Positions 16,299-25,116 of a DNA stretch of 33,205 nucleotides are shown piece by piece (positions within the stretch are counted from its first letter, which is position 1; every line of letters begins with the position of its first letter). This stretch comes from Planctomycetota bacterium (GTDB lineage: Bacteria > Planctomycetota > SZUA-567 > JAFGGJ01). The notes beneath the pieces are model-generated. The model was not told the DNA's origin. It did no database searches and saw nothing but the letters and a program-made list of their open reading frames with translations. Made by a program: the position numbers and the translations under genes. Location of the stretch: the NCBI GenBank assembly GCA_016930595.1, contig JAFGGJ010000004.1, positions 1 to 33,205 on the forward strand. The letters are read 5' to 3'.

Positions 16299-17816
16299 AT
16301 GGAAGACGAAGACCGCACGGAAGACCGGCCCGCCGACAACGAAGACGAAGCCGGCGACGCCGACGCGCCGCTGCCGGCCGCCGAGTTGAGGAGAGCCCTG
16401 ATACTGAGCACGCTGGGCTCGACCATAGGGGCGTTCTTCTTCCCGCTGGCCGGCGGCAACATCTTCAACAGGTACGTGGAGTACATAGGGCTCAAGGAGG
16501 AAATCGGGGCGTTCATGGCAATGATGCCGCTGGCCATGATCGTCACGGTATTCAGCTCGTGGATAATACAGCTGACCGGCCTGCGGAGGCTGTTTTTTTT
16601 CGCGTTCGCCGGCATACCAAGGCTCATGTGGCTGGGGATAGTCACGATACCCCTGTGGGGGCCGCCGGACGACGCCGGCCGGCTCAAGATACTGCTTGCC
16701 CTCGTATTCGTCTACTGGGTGTGCAACAGCATGAGCAACGCGGCGTGGTTTTCGTGGATGCGCGATATTGTACCGGGCAACTATCGCGGGAGACTGTTCT
16801 CCTACCGCAACACGCTCATACAGCTCGTGGGAGCCACGTGGGGTCTCGGAGCGGGCTACTATCTCGAAAAACTGGGTCTGAATCTCGACGCCTTCCGCAC
16901 CATCTACACGATAGGGGTAACGGCAGGCGTTCTGGATATAGCGACGTACATATTCGTACCGCACCCGCCGATGAAAGTGAAACAGGGGGAAGACCGCGGC
17001 TTCATGGCGATGGTCCGCGCTGCGGCCCACGGGAACTTCATAAAGTTCACCGCAGTACACGCGCTCTGGTGGTTTTCCTGCAGCATGGTAGCGGTTTCCG
17101 CCTACTTCCTGATGCGCGGCATCGGGATGGAAATATACAGCATACAGCTTGCGAACGTGTTCTTCGGCACCTGCATCATGCTGGTATTCAACCTCCTGTG
17201 GGGCAGGTTCCTTGACCAGTACGGGTTCAAGTCGACGTTTTCGATAGCCCTGCTCATACACGTCGTATCGCCCGTATTCTACGCCCTGACCGCCTACTTC
17301 GGCCACAGCCAGGTATGGCTGTACCTGGGACTGTGTTTCGGCACCATGGCGATAGCAGGCACGAACCTGGCGAACACCGCTCTTGTTTTCGCCATATCAA
17401 GCCGTGAAGACCAGACAATGACCCTGGCGGCCAGGTCGTTCATAAGCGGAGTCATCATGTTTACGGCGTACATGACGACGCAGAAGCTGCTCTTCCCTGC
17501 TTTCAAGTGGATCGGGACCAGGTACGGTTTCAGCGAACTCTGGTACCTCGTCGTGATATTCGGCATTGCCGCCGGCATCCGCGTCGTGGTGTACGCGCTG
17601 TGGATGCGGCTGCCCGACCTGGAAGGCGGGATCCCGACGGGCGTGATGGTAAGGGTGTTCTACACGACGAACCCGCTGAAGGCGTTCTATTCGCTGGGCA
17701 GGTTCATCGTGGCGAAGTCCGGGGACATGGTGGGGAAAAAGAAGTATTCGGAGCTGCATCCGTCGGCCCGGTGGCATACCCCGGAAATACCGGACAGCGA
17801 CTGCGAGCGGCAATAG
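16299..17816 (+). CDS. MFS transporter, second of a tandem pair
   Basis: A 505-residue inner-membrane transporter that is a paralogue of the preceding gene. The two share, in order, LILS(T/A)xGSxxGxFFF, the helix 2-3 loop, PPRLIWLAIVTIxLWGPP-like and WFSWMRDIVPxNYRG segments, MMRGIGME or LMRGIGME, and the tail KYSELHPSARW. The N-terminus (to about residue 37) is very acidic (EDEDRTEDRPADNEDEAGD), unlike its partner. Twelve membrane helices fit the hydropathy. ATG at 16299 has GGAGAG about 12 bases upstream; an in-frame TTG at 16251 sits right after the -10 element and cannot be translated from that promoter. It ends 54 bases before the convergent nifJ, with a hairpin between. The transported compound cannot be told. 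Confidence 0.88.
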   Translation: MEDEDRTEDRPADNEDEAGDADAPLPAAELRRALILSTLGSTIGAFFFPLAGGNIFNRYVEYIGLKEEIGAFMAMMPLAMIVTVFSSWIIQLTGLRRLFFFAFAGIPRLMWLGIVTIPLWGPPDDAGRLKILLALVFVYWVCNSMSNAAWFSWMRDIVPGNYRGRLFSYRNTLIQLVGATWGLGAGYYLEKLGLNLDAFRTIYTIGVTAGVLDIATYIFVPHPPMKVKQGEDRGFMAMVRAAAHGNFIKFTAVHALWWFSCSMVAVSAYFLMRGIGMEIYSIQLANVFFGTCIMLVFNLLWGRFLDQYGFKSTFSIALLIHVVSPVFYALTAYFGHSQVWLYLGLCFGTMAIAGTNLANTALVFAISSREDQTMTLAARSFISGVIMFTAYMTTQKLLFPAFKWIGTRYGFSELWYLVVIFGIAAGIRVVVYALWMRLPDLEGGIPTGVMVRVFYTTNPLKAFYSLGRFIVAKSGDMVGKKKYSELHPSARWHTPEIPDSDCERQ

Positions 17817-17818
17817 CA

Positions 17819-17843
17819 GAGGGGACCGCTGAGCGGTCCCCTC
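17819..17843. terminator. Perfect hairpin between convergent MFS and nifJ genes
   Basis: GAGGGGACCGC and GCGGTCCCCTC form an 11-bp perfect stem with a TGA loop (a 12-bp inverted repeat counting the loop edges). It begins three bases after the MFS stop and can act on both strands. There is no T run on the plus side, so termination strength is uncertain. Confidence 0.6.
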
Positions 17844-17869
17844 CGGCAACAGTCAAAAAGCGCGGCGGT

Positions 17870-20800
17870 TCAGTCGGCGCCCAGGTCGGCCCCCGTAGTA
17901 TTCTGACCCATTTCGGCGAATTCGCTGTAGGTCTTCCACCTGCGGTCGGCATCCTGCTGCGCCAGTTTCTGCAGGCGTTCCGCTTCTTCGGGGAACGTCT
18001 GTGTCAGCGTTTTGAAGCGCGTCTGCTGGAAAGCATAGTCCTTGTAAGCCATCGACGGCGCCTTGGAATCCAACTGGAAGGGATTCTTGCCGGCGGCCTC
18101 GAGCCTGGGGTCGAAGCGGAAGAGGGGCCAGTGACCGGAGTTGACAGCGTCTTTCTGCAGGTCCATGCCCCTGGTCATGTCCAGGCCGTGTGCTATGCAG
18201 TGCGAATACGCGACGATAATGGACGGCCCGTTGTACGATTCGGCTTCGATGAAAGCCTTGAGGCACTGGGTGTCGCTGGCGCCGAGGGCGACTTTGGCGA
18301 CGTAGATGTGCCCGTAGGTGACGGATATGAGCGCCAGGTCTTTCTTGGCGAGGGGCTTGCCGGATGCAGCGAACTTGGCCACCGCTCCCCGGGGCGTGGC
18401 TTTCGAAGCCTGCCCACCCGTGTTGGAGTAGACCTCCGTATCGAGGACAAGGACGTTGACATCGCGGTCGAAAGCGAGCACGTGGTCGAGACCGCCGTAG
18501 CCGATGTCGTAGGCCCAGCCGTCGCCGCCGAGTATCCAGACGCTCTTCCTGACGAGATAGTCCGCCACGCTGGCCAGTTCCTTGACGTCATCGCCCTTCA
18601 TGTCGTTGAGTTTGCCCTTGAGGGCGGCGACGCGTTCACGCTGGAGAGCGATGCCCTCCTCGGTGGACTGGTCCGCTTCGAGCAGGTCCTTGACGAGGTT
18701 GTCGCCGATGTCCGATGCCAGCCTGCGCAGGAGCTCGCCGGCATAGACTTTGAACTTGTCGATGCTCAGCCGCATGCCGAATCCGAACTCGGCGTTATCT
18801 TCGAACAGCGAGTTGGACCACGCCGGGCCCCTGCCGTTGGCGTCCACCGTGTACGGCGTGGTGGGGAGGTTGCCGCCGTAGATGGACGAACACCCGGTGG
18901 CGTTCGCTATGACGGCCCTGTCGCCGAACAACTGGGAAAGCATCTTGACGTACGGTGTTTCTCCGCAGCCTGCACAGGCTCCGGAGAATTCAAACAGCGG
19001 CTCAAGCAGACCCACGCCCTTGATCGTGTTGAGCTTGACCATTTTGCGGTCATAGTTGGGAATGGACAGGAAGAAGTCGAAGTTCTCCCTTTCCTGCGCC
19101 CGCAACGGGATCATGGGACTCATGTTAATGGCCTTGCGTGCGGGGTCCTGCTTGTCCTTGGCGGGGCAGACGTTGACGCACGCCCCGCAGCCGGTGCAGT
19201 CTTCCGGGGCGACCTGGATCGTGAACTTGCTGCCGGCGAATTCCTTTCCCTTGGCATCGGCGGACTTGAACGTCGCCGGAGCATCCGAAAGGGCATCGGC
19301 CCCATAGATCTTGTAGCGAATGACCGCGTGCGGGCAGACGACCGAGCACTTGCCGCACTGGATGCAGAGGTCGGGTTCCCAGACGGGGATCTGCTGGGCG
19401 ACGGCGCGCTTCTCCCACTTGGTGGTGCCGCTGGGGAACGTCCCGTCGACGGAAAACTTGCTGACGGGGACGTCATCGCCCCTGCCGGCCATTATCATCG
19501 CAGTGACCTGCTGGACGAACTCGGGCGCCTCGGCGGCAACGGCCGGCGGCCTCTGGAGGGTCCCGGTGACCTTGTCCGGGTAGTCCACCTGGTGGAGCCC
19601 TTCGAGCGTCGCGTCGACGGCGGCGAAGTTCTTGTCTACTACGTCCTGTCCTTTCCTGCCGTAGGTCTTCTTGATCGCGCCCTTGATCTTCGCTATGGCT
19701 TCGTCCTTGGGCAGCACCCCGCTTATGGCGAAGAAACACGTCTGCATGATCGTGTTTATGCGGACACCCATGCCCGTCTTTTCCGCCACGTTGTAGGCAT
19801 CGATGACGTAGAAGCGGATCTTCCTGTCGATGATATCCTTCTGCACTTCCCTGGGCATCCTGTCCCAGACTTCATCCTTGCCGTAAGTGCTGTTCAGCAG
19901 GAACACCGCGCCCGGGGCGGCGTTACGGAGCATGTCGTATTTCTCGAGAAATATCCACTGGTGGCAGCCGATGAAGTTGGCCTGGCTTATCAGGTACGTA
20001 CTGCGGATAGGCTTCGGGCCGAACCGGAGGTGAGATACGGTGACGGCGCCGGCCTTTTTCGAATCGTATACGAAATACCCCTGAGCGAAGTTCTCGGTCT
20101 CTTCGCCTATGATCTTTATCGAATTCTTATTCGCCCCGACGGTGCCGTCCGACCCGAGGCCGTAGAACATGGCCCGCGTTACGTTCTCGGCTTCTGTACT
20201 GAACGACGGGTCGTAGTCAACCGAAGTTTTCGTCACGTCGTCGTTGATGCCGATAGTGACGTGATCCCTCGGAGACTTTGCTCCCATCTCGCCCAGCAGG
20301 CCCTTGATCATCGCCGGGGAGAACTCCTTGGATGAAAGCCCGTACCGCCCGCCGATGACCCTGGGCGTCTTTTTGAACTGGGAGACTCCGCGCACCGAGG
20401 CTTCCGCAAGCACCGACACGACGTCTTCGTACATCGGCTCTCCTATGGAGCCGGGTTCCTTGGTACGGTCGAGAGCCGCGATTATCTTCGTGGACGCGGG
20501 CAGAGCCGCCATGAAGTGCGACATCGAGAAAGGCCTGTAGAGGCGCACCTTCAGCAGGCCGATCTTCTCGCCGGCCGCGTTCAGGTATTCCACGGTCTCG
20601 TGGGCGGCTTCGGCGCCGGAGCCCATCATGACGATGACCTTCTCCGCTTCCGGATGCCCCACGTAATCGAAAAGGTTGTAACTGCGTCCCGTCAGCTTGG
20701 CGAACTGCTCCATCGTCTCCTGGACGATGGCGGGGCACTTGTCGTAGAACGGGTTGACGGTTTCACGCGCCTGGAAGAACACATCCGGGTTCTGCGCCGT

Positions 20801-21451
20801 GCCCCTGATAAAAGGATGATCGGGGGAGAGGGCACGGGAGCGGTGTTCCCGGACGGCGTCCTTGTCGATCATGCCGACAATCACGTCGTCCGGCAGCTGT
20901 TCTATTTTCTGGATTTCGTGGCTCGAGCGGAAGCCGTCGAAGAAATGCAGGAATGGGACCCTTGTCCTGACCGTGGACGCGTGAGCGATAAGCGCCAGGT
21001 CGTGGACTTCCTGGATGCTGTTGGACGCAAGAAGAGCAAACCCCGTGCCCCGCGTCGCCATCACGTCGCTGTGGTCGCCGAATATCGAAAGGGCGTGCGT
21101 CGCCACCGTTCTGGCGCTCACGTGGAAAACCACCGGGGTCAGTTCCCCGGCTATTTTGAACATGTTCGGCACCATCAGCAGCAGGCCCTGGCTGGCCGTG
21201 AAGGTGCATGAAAGCGCTCCCGCCTGCACGGCCCCGTGAACGGCACCCGCCGCTCCGCCTTCGGCCTGCATCTCGATAACATTCGGCACGGTTCCCCAGA
21301 TGTTCGTGCGGCGCTCGGCCGACCACTGGTCCGCCCACTCGCCCATCGGACTCGACGGAGTGATTGGATAGATACAGATGACTTCACTGCACTTGTGACC
21401 GATGTAAGCAGCAGCCTGGTTTCCGTCAATGGTCACTTTCTTGCCAGCCAT
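17870..21451 (-). CDS. nifJ: Pyruvate:ferredoxin (flavodoxin) oxidoreductase
   Basis: Converts pyruvate and CoA to acetyl-CoA and CO2 with reduction of ferredoxin (or the reverse), the main low-potential electron source of many anaerobes. The 1193-residue single-chain form has all domains in order: the N-terminal pyrimidine-binding domain starting GNQAAAYIGHKCSEV, the CoA-binding and EKR regions, two 4Fe-4S clusters (CIQCGKCSVVCPHA near 695; CTGCGACVNVCPAKD near 750), a further CAGCGETPY cluster site near 822 and the TPP domain with GGDGWAYDIGYGGLDH near 974 and NTGGQASKATP near 1005. The ATG at 21451 has AGGAGG eight bases upstream. It lies downstream of lplA but has its own promoter. The plus strand over this gene shows a mixed base skew, unlike the genes on either side. 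Confidence 0.97.
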   Translation of the reverse strand: MAGKKVTIDGNQAAAYIGHKCSEVICIYPITPSSPMGEWADQWSAERRTNIWGTVPNVIEMQAEGGAAGAVHGAVQAGALSCTFTASQGLLLMVPNMFKIAGELTPVVFHVSARTVATHALSIFGDHSDVMATRGTGFALLASNSIQEVHDLALIAHASTVRTRVPFLHFFDGFRSSHEIQKIEQLPDDVIVGMIDKDAVREHRSRALSPDHPFIRGTAQNPDVFFQARETVNPFYDKCPAIVQETMEQFAKLTGRSYNLFDYVGHPEAEKVIVMMGSGAEAAHETVEYLNAAGEKIGLLKVRLYRPFSMSHFMAALPASTKIIAALDRTKEPGSIGEPMYEDVVSVLAEASVRGVSQFKKTPRVIGGRYGLSSKEFSPAMIKGLLGEMGAKSPRDHVTIGINDDVTKTSVDYDPSFSTEAENVTRAMFYGLGSDGTVGANKNSIKIIGEETENFAQGYFVYDSKKAGAVTVSHLRFGPKPIRSTYLISQANFIGCHQWIFLEKYDMLRNAAPGAVFLLNSTYGKDEVWDRMPREVQKDIIDRKIRFYVIDAYNVAEKTGMGVRINTIMQTCFFAISGVLPKDEAIAKIKGAIKKTYGRKGQDVVDKNFAAVDATLEGLHQVDYPDKVTGTLQRPPAVAAEAPEFVQQVTAMIMAGRGDDVPVSKFSVDGTFPSGTTKWEKRAVAQQIPVWEPDLCIQCGKCSVVCPHAVIRYKIYGADALSDAPATFKSADAKGKEFAGSKFTIQVAPEDCTGCGACVNVCPAKDKQDPARKAINMSPMIPLRAQERENFDFFLSIPNYDRKMVKLNTIKGVGLLEPLFEFSGACAGCGETPYVKMLSQLFGDRAVIANATGCSSIYGGNLPTTPYTVDANGRGPAWSNSLFEDNAEFGFGMRLSIDKFKVYAGELLRRLASDIGDNLVKDLLEADQSTEEGIALQRERVAALKGKLNDMKGDDVKELASVADYLVRKSVWILGGDGWAYDIGYGGLDHVLAFDRDVNVLVLDTEVYSNTGGQASKATPRGAVAKFAASGKPLAKKDLALISVTYGHIYVAKVALGASDTQCLKAFIEAESYNGPSIIVAYSHCIAHGLDMTRGMDLQKDAVNSGHWPLFRFDPRLEAAGKNPFQLDSKAPSMAYKDYAFQQTRFKTLTQTFPEEAERLQKLAQQDADRRWKTYSEFAEMGQNTTGADLGAD

Positions 21452-21473
21452 CAGAAGACCTCCTATCGTCGCA

Positions 21474-21501
21474 GCGCGGCATATTTGGATTTATGTAATC
21501 G
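21474..21501 (+). other. Weak dif-like sequence
   Basis: The 28 bases read as an 11-base left arm ending GGCATAT, a 6-base centre TTGGAT and a right arm TTATGTAATCG. The right arm matches the XerD half of the B. subtilis dif (TTATGTAAACT) at 9 of 11; the left arm is poor, with only the GCATA core kept. It lies within the strand-composition switch of this window but also inside the nifJ leader, so it is only a candidate. Confidence 0.2.
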
Positions 21502-21528
21502 GCAACAGCCTTTCGGACTCCTCCATGC

Positions 21529-21552
21529 AGGCCCTCGGCAGCCATCGGGCCT
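21529..21552 (-). promoter_or_regulatory. 5'-terminal hairpin of the nifJ transcript
   Basis: On the minus strand AGGCCC (21552-21547) pairs with GGGCCT (21534-21529) around a 12-base loop. The predicted start of transcription is at about 21552, so the stem would begin at the very 5' end of a leader of about 100 bases. Such stems often protect an mRNA from decay; alternatively it may help terminate lplA transcripts. No known riboswitch was recognised in the leader. Confidence 0.35.
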
Positions 21553-21558
21553 CGAATT

Positions 21559-21586
21559 AATGTAGACCGCCCGGACATATTGTCAA
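21559..21586 (-). promoter_or_regulatory. Promoter of nifJ
   Basis: A perfect TTGACA (21586-21581) is followed after 16 bases by TACATT (21564-21559) on the minus strand, between the lplA stop and the nifJ start. The spacing matches that of the rpsB and MFS promoters in this window. Confidence 0.7.
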
Positions 21587-21611
21587 GGTATTCCACAACC
21601 ACTATGGTACA

Positions 21612-22313
21612 TCAAGAAACGATCGCCGCGCCGTGCGCCGTGAATCGCCGGGACACAACATTGACCAGCTCCCTGTCCGCTTCTTCGGCAGACATGCCGG
21701 TTTCCGTGCACAGGTCCGTGAGGAAATCCCCGTGACTGCGCCCGCGCCTGTAATCCGGGGCGTCGTCCGGCTGCCGGATATAGCGTTCGATCGATTTCCA
21801 CGGCGTTTCAATCAGCACGCTCGCGTGCACCATTACGGCGCTGCGTTTCCTCGCCTGGGCCGAACCGGCGATCTTTCGGCCGCCGACCGCTATATCCGAT
21901 ATGCCTGCGAAAGAAGCGTCCACTCCCAGCCGCCCCAGCCCCTCGAGCAGCGGGGCGAGGGCCGTCCTGAAAAACTTTCGTATGGGGCTGGCCTTCAGGT
22001 CGCTCCCCGCCGCGGGCACAATAACCGAAACGCATGTCACGAGCCCGCTGGAGCTTCCTCCCGGCAGGAACACGGTACCGCCACCGGAGGGCCTGCAGAT
22101 GATCGCCACTCCGTCGCAGCGGGCGGCCTCCACGTGAACGTCCCTGAACATGCTGCGGCCGCGGCCCATCACGACGGCCGGCCTTGCCGACCGCCAGAAA
22201 ACCAGAACCGGCTTCCCGCGGGCGGGCACGACGTGCCTGCACAGGCGCATTTCACGGCAAAGCGCAGCCTCGGGATTGACCCGACCCCAGTCCAGGATCC
22301 CGTCACCGTTCAA
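21612..22313 (-). CDS. lplA: Lipoate-protein ligase/octanoyltransferase family protein
   Basis: Attaches lipoate (or octanoate) to the lysine of lipoyl domains such as GcvH. The 233-residue protein has the biotin/lipoate ligase fold with CRPSGGGTVFLPGG near residue 73 (RRxSGGGAVxHD in typical LplA), GLVTCVSV near 90 and GRKIAGSAQARKRSAVMVHASVLI near 143-166 carrying the catalytic Lys. It is short, with no C-terminal accessory domain, so LplA and LipM-type transferase roles cannot be told apart; the symbol is therefore tentative. It starts at TTG (22313), whose TTGA overlaps the gcvPB stop, so it is translationally coupled to the glycine cleavage genes. That makes GcvH the obvious substrate. 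The spacing to nifJ is 160 bases. Confidence 0.82.
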   Translation of the reverse strand: MNGDGILDWGRVNPEAALCREMRLCRHVVPARGKPVLVFWRSARPAVVMGRGRSMFRDVHVEAARCDGVAIICRPSGGGTVFLPGGSSSGLVTCVSVIVPAAGSDLKASPIRKFFRTALAPLLEGLGRLGVDASFAGISDIAVGGRKIAGSAQARKRSAVMVHASVLIETPWKSIERYIRQPDDAPDYRRGRSHGDFLTDLCTETGMSAEEADRELVNVVSRRFTAHGAAIVS

Positions 22314-23755
22314 GTCCGCCCGTTCCGCTTGCAGGCAAGGTTCAGCTCGCGCGCCGCCAGCGCTTCGTCAAGGCGGCTTACGGGCGTCGTGGACGGCGCG
22401 GTTTTCAGGACGTCGGGGTCGTCGCGGGCTTCGCCGAGGATCCGGTTCATGACGCCGGCGAATTCTTCCAGTTTTTCCGGCGACTCTGTTTCCGTCGGCT
22501 CGATCATGATCGCTTCGCGCACTATCAGCGGGAAATACACCGTCGGCGGGTGATAGCCGGCGTCTATCAGGCGCTTGGCAACGTCCATCGTGTGTACGCC
22601 TTCGGGCAGGTCTTCCCCGCTCAGCACGAATTCGTGCATGCACGGTGCGCCGTAAGGAAGCGTCCATCCGCCCGACGTCAGCAGGCCGAGCAGGTAGCGA
22701 GCGTTGAGCACCGCCAAGGCGCTCATTTCCGCAAGGCCCTCCGGCCCCAGGTTCAGGATATAGGCGCATGCCTTCAATGCGACAAGAGCATTACCGTAGA
22801 ACCCGCTCAGCCTGCCTATGCTGCGCGGAAAGTCCTCCGACAAAGTCAGCGCCCCGTCTTTTTCTTCCACCCTGGGCACCGGCAGGAACTCCGCCAGGCG
22901 CCCCTTGACCCCTACCGGGCCCGACCCCGGCCCCCCGCCTCCGTGCGGCGTGGCAAAAGTCTTATGCAGGTTCAGGTGGACCACGTCGAAACCCATGTCG
23001 CCGGGCTTGACGCGCCCGGCTATTGCGTTCAGGTTGGCCCCGTCGTAATACAGCAGCCCGCCGGCTTCATGCACCATGTCCGCGACACGGCGGATGTGCT
23101 GCTCAAATATCCCCAGCGTGTTCGGGTTCGTGAGCATCAGGGCGGCGGTGTCGGAGCCCACGTATTCCGCAAGCGTGTGAGGATGAATCATGCCGTCTTC
23201 GGCGGAAGGAACGTTCACCACTTCAAAACCGCACAGGGCGGCGCTCGCGGGATTCGTCCCGTGAGCGCTGTCCGGCACCAGGACCTTCGTCCTGGATTCT
23301 CCCGTCCCGCCGCAGAACGCCTTGACAATCATCATGCCGGTCAGTTCCCCGTGCGCCCCGGCCATGGGGTGAAGCGTGAACGCGTCCATTCCCGTAATAT
23401 CGGCCAGGTAGCGCTCGAGATCCGAATAGACCTTCAGCCATCCCCCGGCCGCGGCCGCCGGAGCCAGGGGATGCAGGCCCGTAAAGCCCGGCATCGCCGC
23501 GATGACCTCGTTCACCTTGGGGTTGTATTTCATGGTGCAGGATCCCAGCGGGTAGAAATCCGTGTCCACGCCCATGTTCCTGCGCGACAGCGCCGTGTAG
23601 TGCCGCACCGTTTCCAGTTCCGACATTTGCGGGAGAAAAAGCTCGCCGGTGCGCAGGAGGTCCCCGAGTTCCGCGAGCACTTCGTCTCCGGGAGCGGTAT
23701 CGAGCCGGTCGAGGCCGCTTCTGCCGGCGCGGGATTTTTCAAAGGACAGCTTCAC
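22310..23755 (-). CDS. gcvPB: Glycine dehydrogenase (decarboxylating) subunit 2
   Basis: PLP-dependent half of the P protein, which removes CO2 from glycine and passes the aminomethyl group to GcvH. The 481-residue product has the PLP lysine in HLNLHKTFATPHGGGGPGSG (Lys265), preceded by DSAHGTNPASA and YYDGANLNAI motifs of the family. The N-terminal FYPLGSCTMKYNP is also typical. It starts at GTG 23755, with GTGA overlapping the gcvPA stop, so the subunits are coupled. Two-subunit P proteins are common in Firmicutes, Thermotogae, archaea and several deep-branching groups, unlike the single-chain enzyme of Proteobacteria. The gene lies between gcvPA and lplA. Confidence 0.96.
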   Translation of the reverse strand: MKLSFEKSRAGRSGLDRLDTAPGDEVLAELGDLLRTGELFLPQMSELETVRHYTALSRRNMGVDTDFYPLGSCTMKYNPKVNEVIAAMPGFTGLHPLAPAAAAGGWLKVYSDLERYLADITGMDAFTLHPMAGAHGELTGMMIVKAFCGGTGESRTKVLVPDSAHGTNPASAALCGFEVVNVPSAEDGMIHPHTLAEYVGSDTAALMLTNPNTLGIFEQHIRRVADMVHEAGGLLYYDGANLNAIAGRVKPGDMGFDVVHLNLHKTFATPHGGGGPGSGPVGVKGRLAEFLPVPRVEEKDGALTLSEDFPRSIGRLSGFYGNALVALKACAYILNLGPEGLAEMSALAVLNARYLLGLLTSGGWTLPYGAPCMHEFVLSGEDLPEGVHTMDVAKRLIDAGYHPPTVYFPLIVREAIMIEPTETESPEKLEEFAGVMNRILGEARDDPDVLKTAPSTTPVSRLDEALAARELNLACKRNGRT

Positions 23756-25113
23756 CGCAGCTCCCTCAGAGTCTTCGAAAGCATCTCCGCAAACCGTGCG
23801 ATGTCATCCCTGCGGTTCTTTTCCGTCGCCGCCAGCAGCAAGGCTCCCTCGTCGGCCCCCGCCGCCAGCCGCGCCAGCGGAACACCCGCCAGCACGCCCT
23901 TTCCGCTCAGCGACTGGACGACTCTTTCCGCCGCCGCCGGAAGCCTGACCGCGAACTCGTTGAACCACGGCAGGCCGTTCCGGTAGAGCGGCGTCACCCC
24001 TTCGAGCGCCAGCACCCGTTCCTTCAGCTCACGTGCGTTCCCCATGCACGCCGCCGCGACCTTCCTCAGTCCCGACGGCCCGAGCAGCGTCAGGTACACC
24101 GCCGCCCTCAACGCCGTGTGCGCCTGGTTCGAACATATGTTGCTCATCGCCTTCTCGCGGCGGATGTGCTGTTCACGCGTCTGCAGCGTCAGCACGAATC
24201 CGCGCCTGCCCCGGGTATCCACCGTCGCCCCCACTATCCGCCCCGGCATGCGCCTTACGTACTTGTCCCGCGCCGCCAGAAAGCCCAGGTACGGGCCGCC
24301 CCACGACAGAGGCATCCCGAACGGCTGCCCGTCTCCCACCACGATATCGGCGCCCATCTCCCCTGGAGACTTCGCGACCGCCAGGGCCGTCGGGTAAACC
24401 GAAGCCACCAGCAGCGCGCCTTTATCGTGCGCCGCTTCCGCAAGGTGCGAAACGTCCGCAAGACTGCCCGTAAACGCCGGGTAGCCGACGACCACGGCAC
24501 TTGTCCCGTCATCGACCGCGGCTCTCAGTCGGTCGGCGTCGTCCGTCCCGTCCTTCATGGGGACATCCGTGATTTCGAGTGCCAGGTTCGCCGCGTACGA
24601 GCGCAGGACCGTGCGGTACAGCGGATTGACGGTCCCCGAAACCAGCACCCTGTGCCGGTTTCGCGTCACCCGCAACGTCATCAGCACCGCCTCGTACAGC
24701 GCAGTGGCCCCGTCGTACATGGAGGAGTTCGCGACGTCCATGCCGGTCAGCGACACGATCATCGACTGGTACTCGTATATCGCCTGCAGCCATCCCTGGG
24801 ACAATTCGGGCTGATACGGCGTATATGCCGTAAGGAATTCCGACCTTCCCGAAAGCGCATCGACCGCCGCGGGTATGAAATGGTCGTAGGCCCCTGCGCC
24901 GGCGAAACACATGCCGGCTTCATGCACTGCGTTACGGCCGGAAACGGTCCGGAAATGCCGCAGCAGGCCATCTTCATCCATGGGGCCCGGCACGGCGGCG
25001 GCGGCGGACACGACGTCCCCGGGAAGATGTGAAAACAGCCCGTCCAGCGAATCTGCACCGACTGCAGCCAGGAGCCTTGCGACGTCCTCCGCGGTATGCG
25101 GGACGAACGCCAA
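23752..25113 (-). CDS. gcvPA: Glycine dehydrogenase (decarboxylating) subunit 1
   Basis: Partner of gcvPB in the two-subunit P protein; this subunit has the same fold as the PLP subunit but lacks the lysine. The 453-residue length is usual. Visible signatures are FAGAGAYDHFIPAAVD near 68-83, FLTAYTPYQPELSQGWLQAI near 93, the GMDVANSSMYDGATALYEA segment near 125 and QTREQHIRREKAMSNICSNQ near 315-335, which is strongly conserved. It starts at TTG 25113 with GAGGAGG nine bases upstream, three bases after the gcvH stop, so no internal promoter is likely. The downstream end overlaps gcvPB by four bases. Confidence 0.96.
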   Translation of the reverse strand: MAFVPHTAEDVARLLAAVGADSLDGLFSHLPGDVVSAAAAVPGPMDEDGLLRHFRTVSGRNAVHEAGMCFAGAGAYDHFIPAAVDALSGRSEFLTAYTPYQPELSQGWLQAIYEYQSMIVSLTGMDVANSSMYDGATALYEAVLMTLRVTRNRHRVLVSGTVNPLYRTVLRSYAANLALEITDVPMKDGTDDADRLRAAVDDGTSAVVVGYPAFTGSLADVSHLAEAAHDKGALLVASVYPTALAVAKSPGEMGADIVVGDGQPFGMPLSWGGPYLGFLAARDKYVRRMPGRIVGATVDTRGRRGFVLTLQTREQHIRREKAMSNICSNQAHTALRAAVYLTLLGPSGLRKVAAACMGNARELKERVLALEGVTPLYRNGLPWFNEFAVRLPAAAERVVQSLSGKGVLAGVPLARLAAGADEGALLLAATEKNRRDDIARFAEMLSKTLRELR

Positions 25114-25116
25114 GGG

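Noticed and set aside
17507-20335. A 942-codon plus-strand open frame opposite nifJ
   Set aside because: It overlaps the MFS gene end and lies antisense to a clear pyruvate:ferredoxin oxidoreductase; its sequence has no recognisable domain and low-complexity Arg/Gly/Val content.
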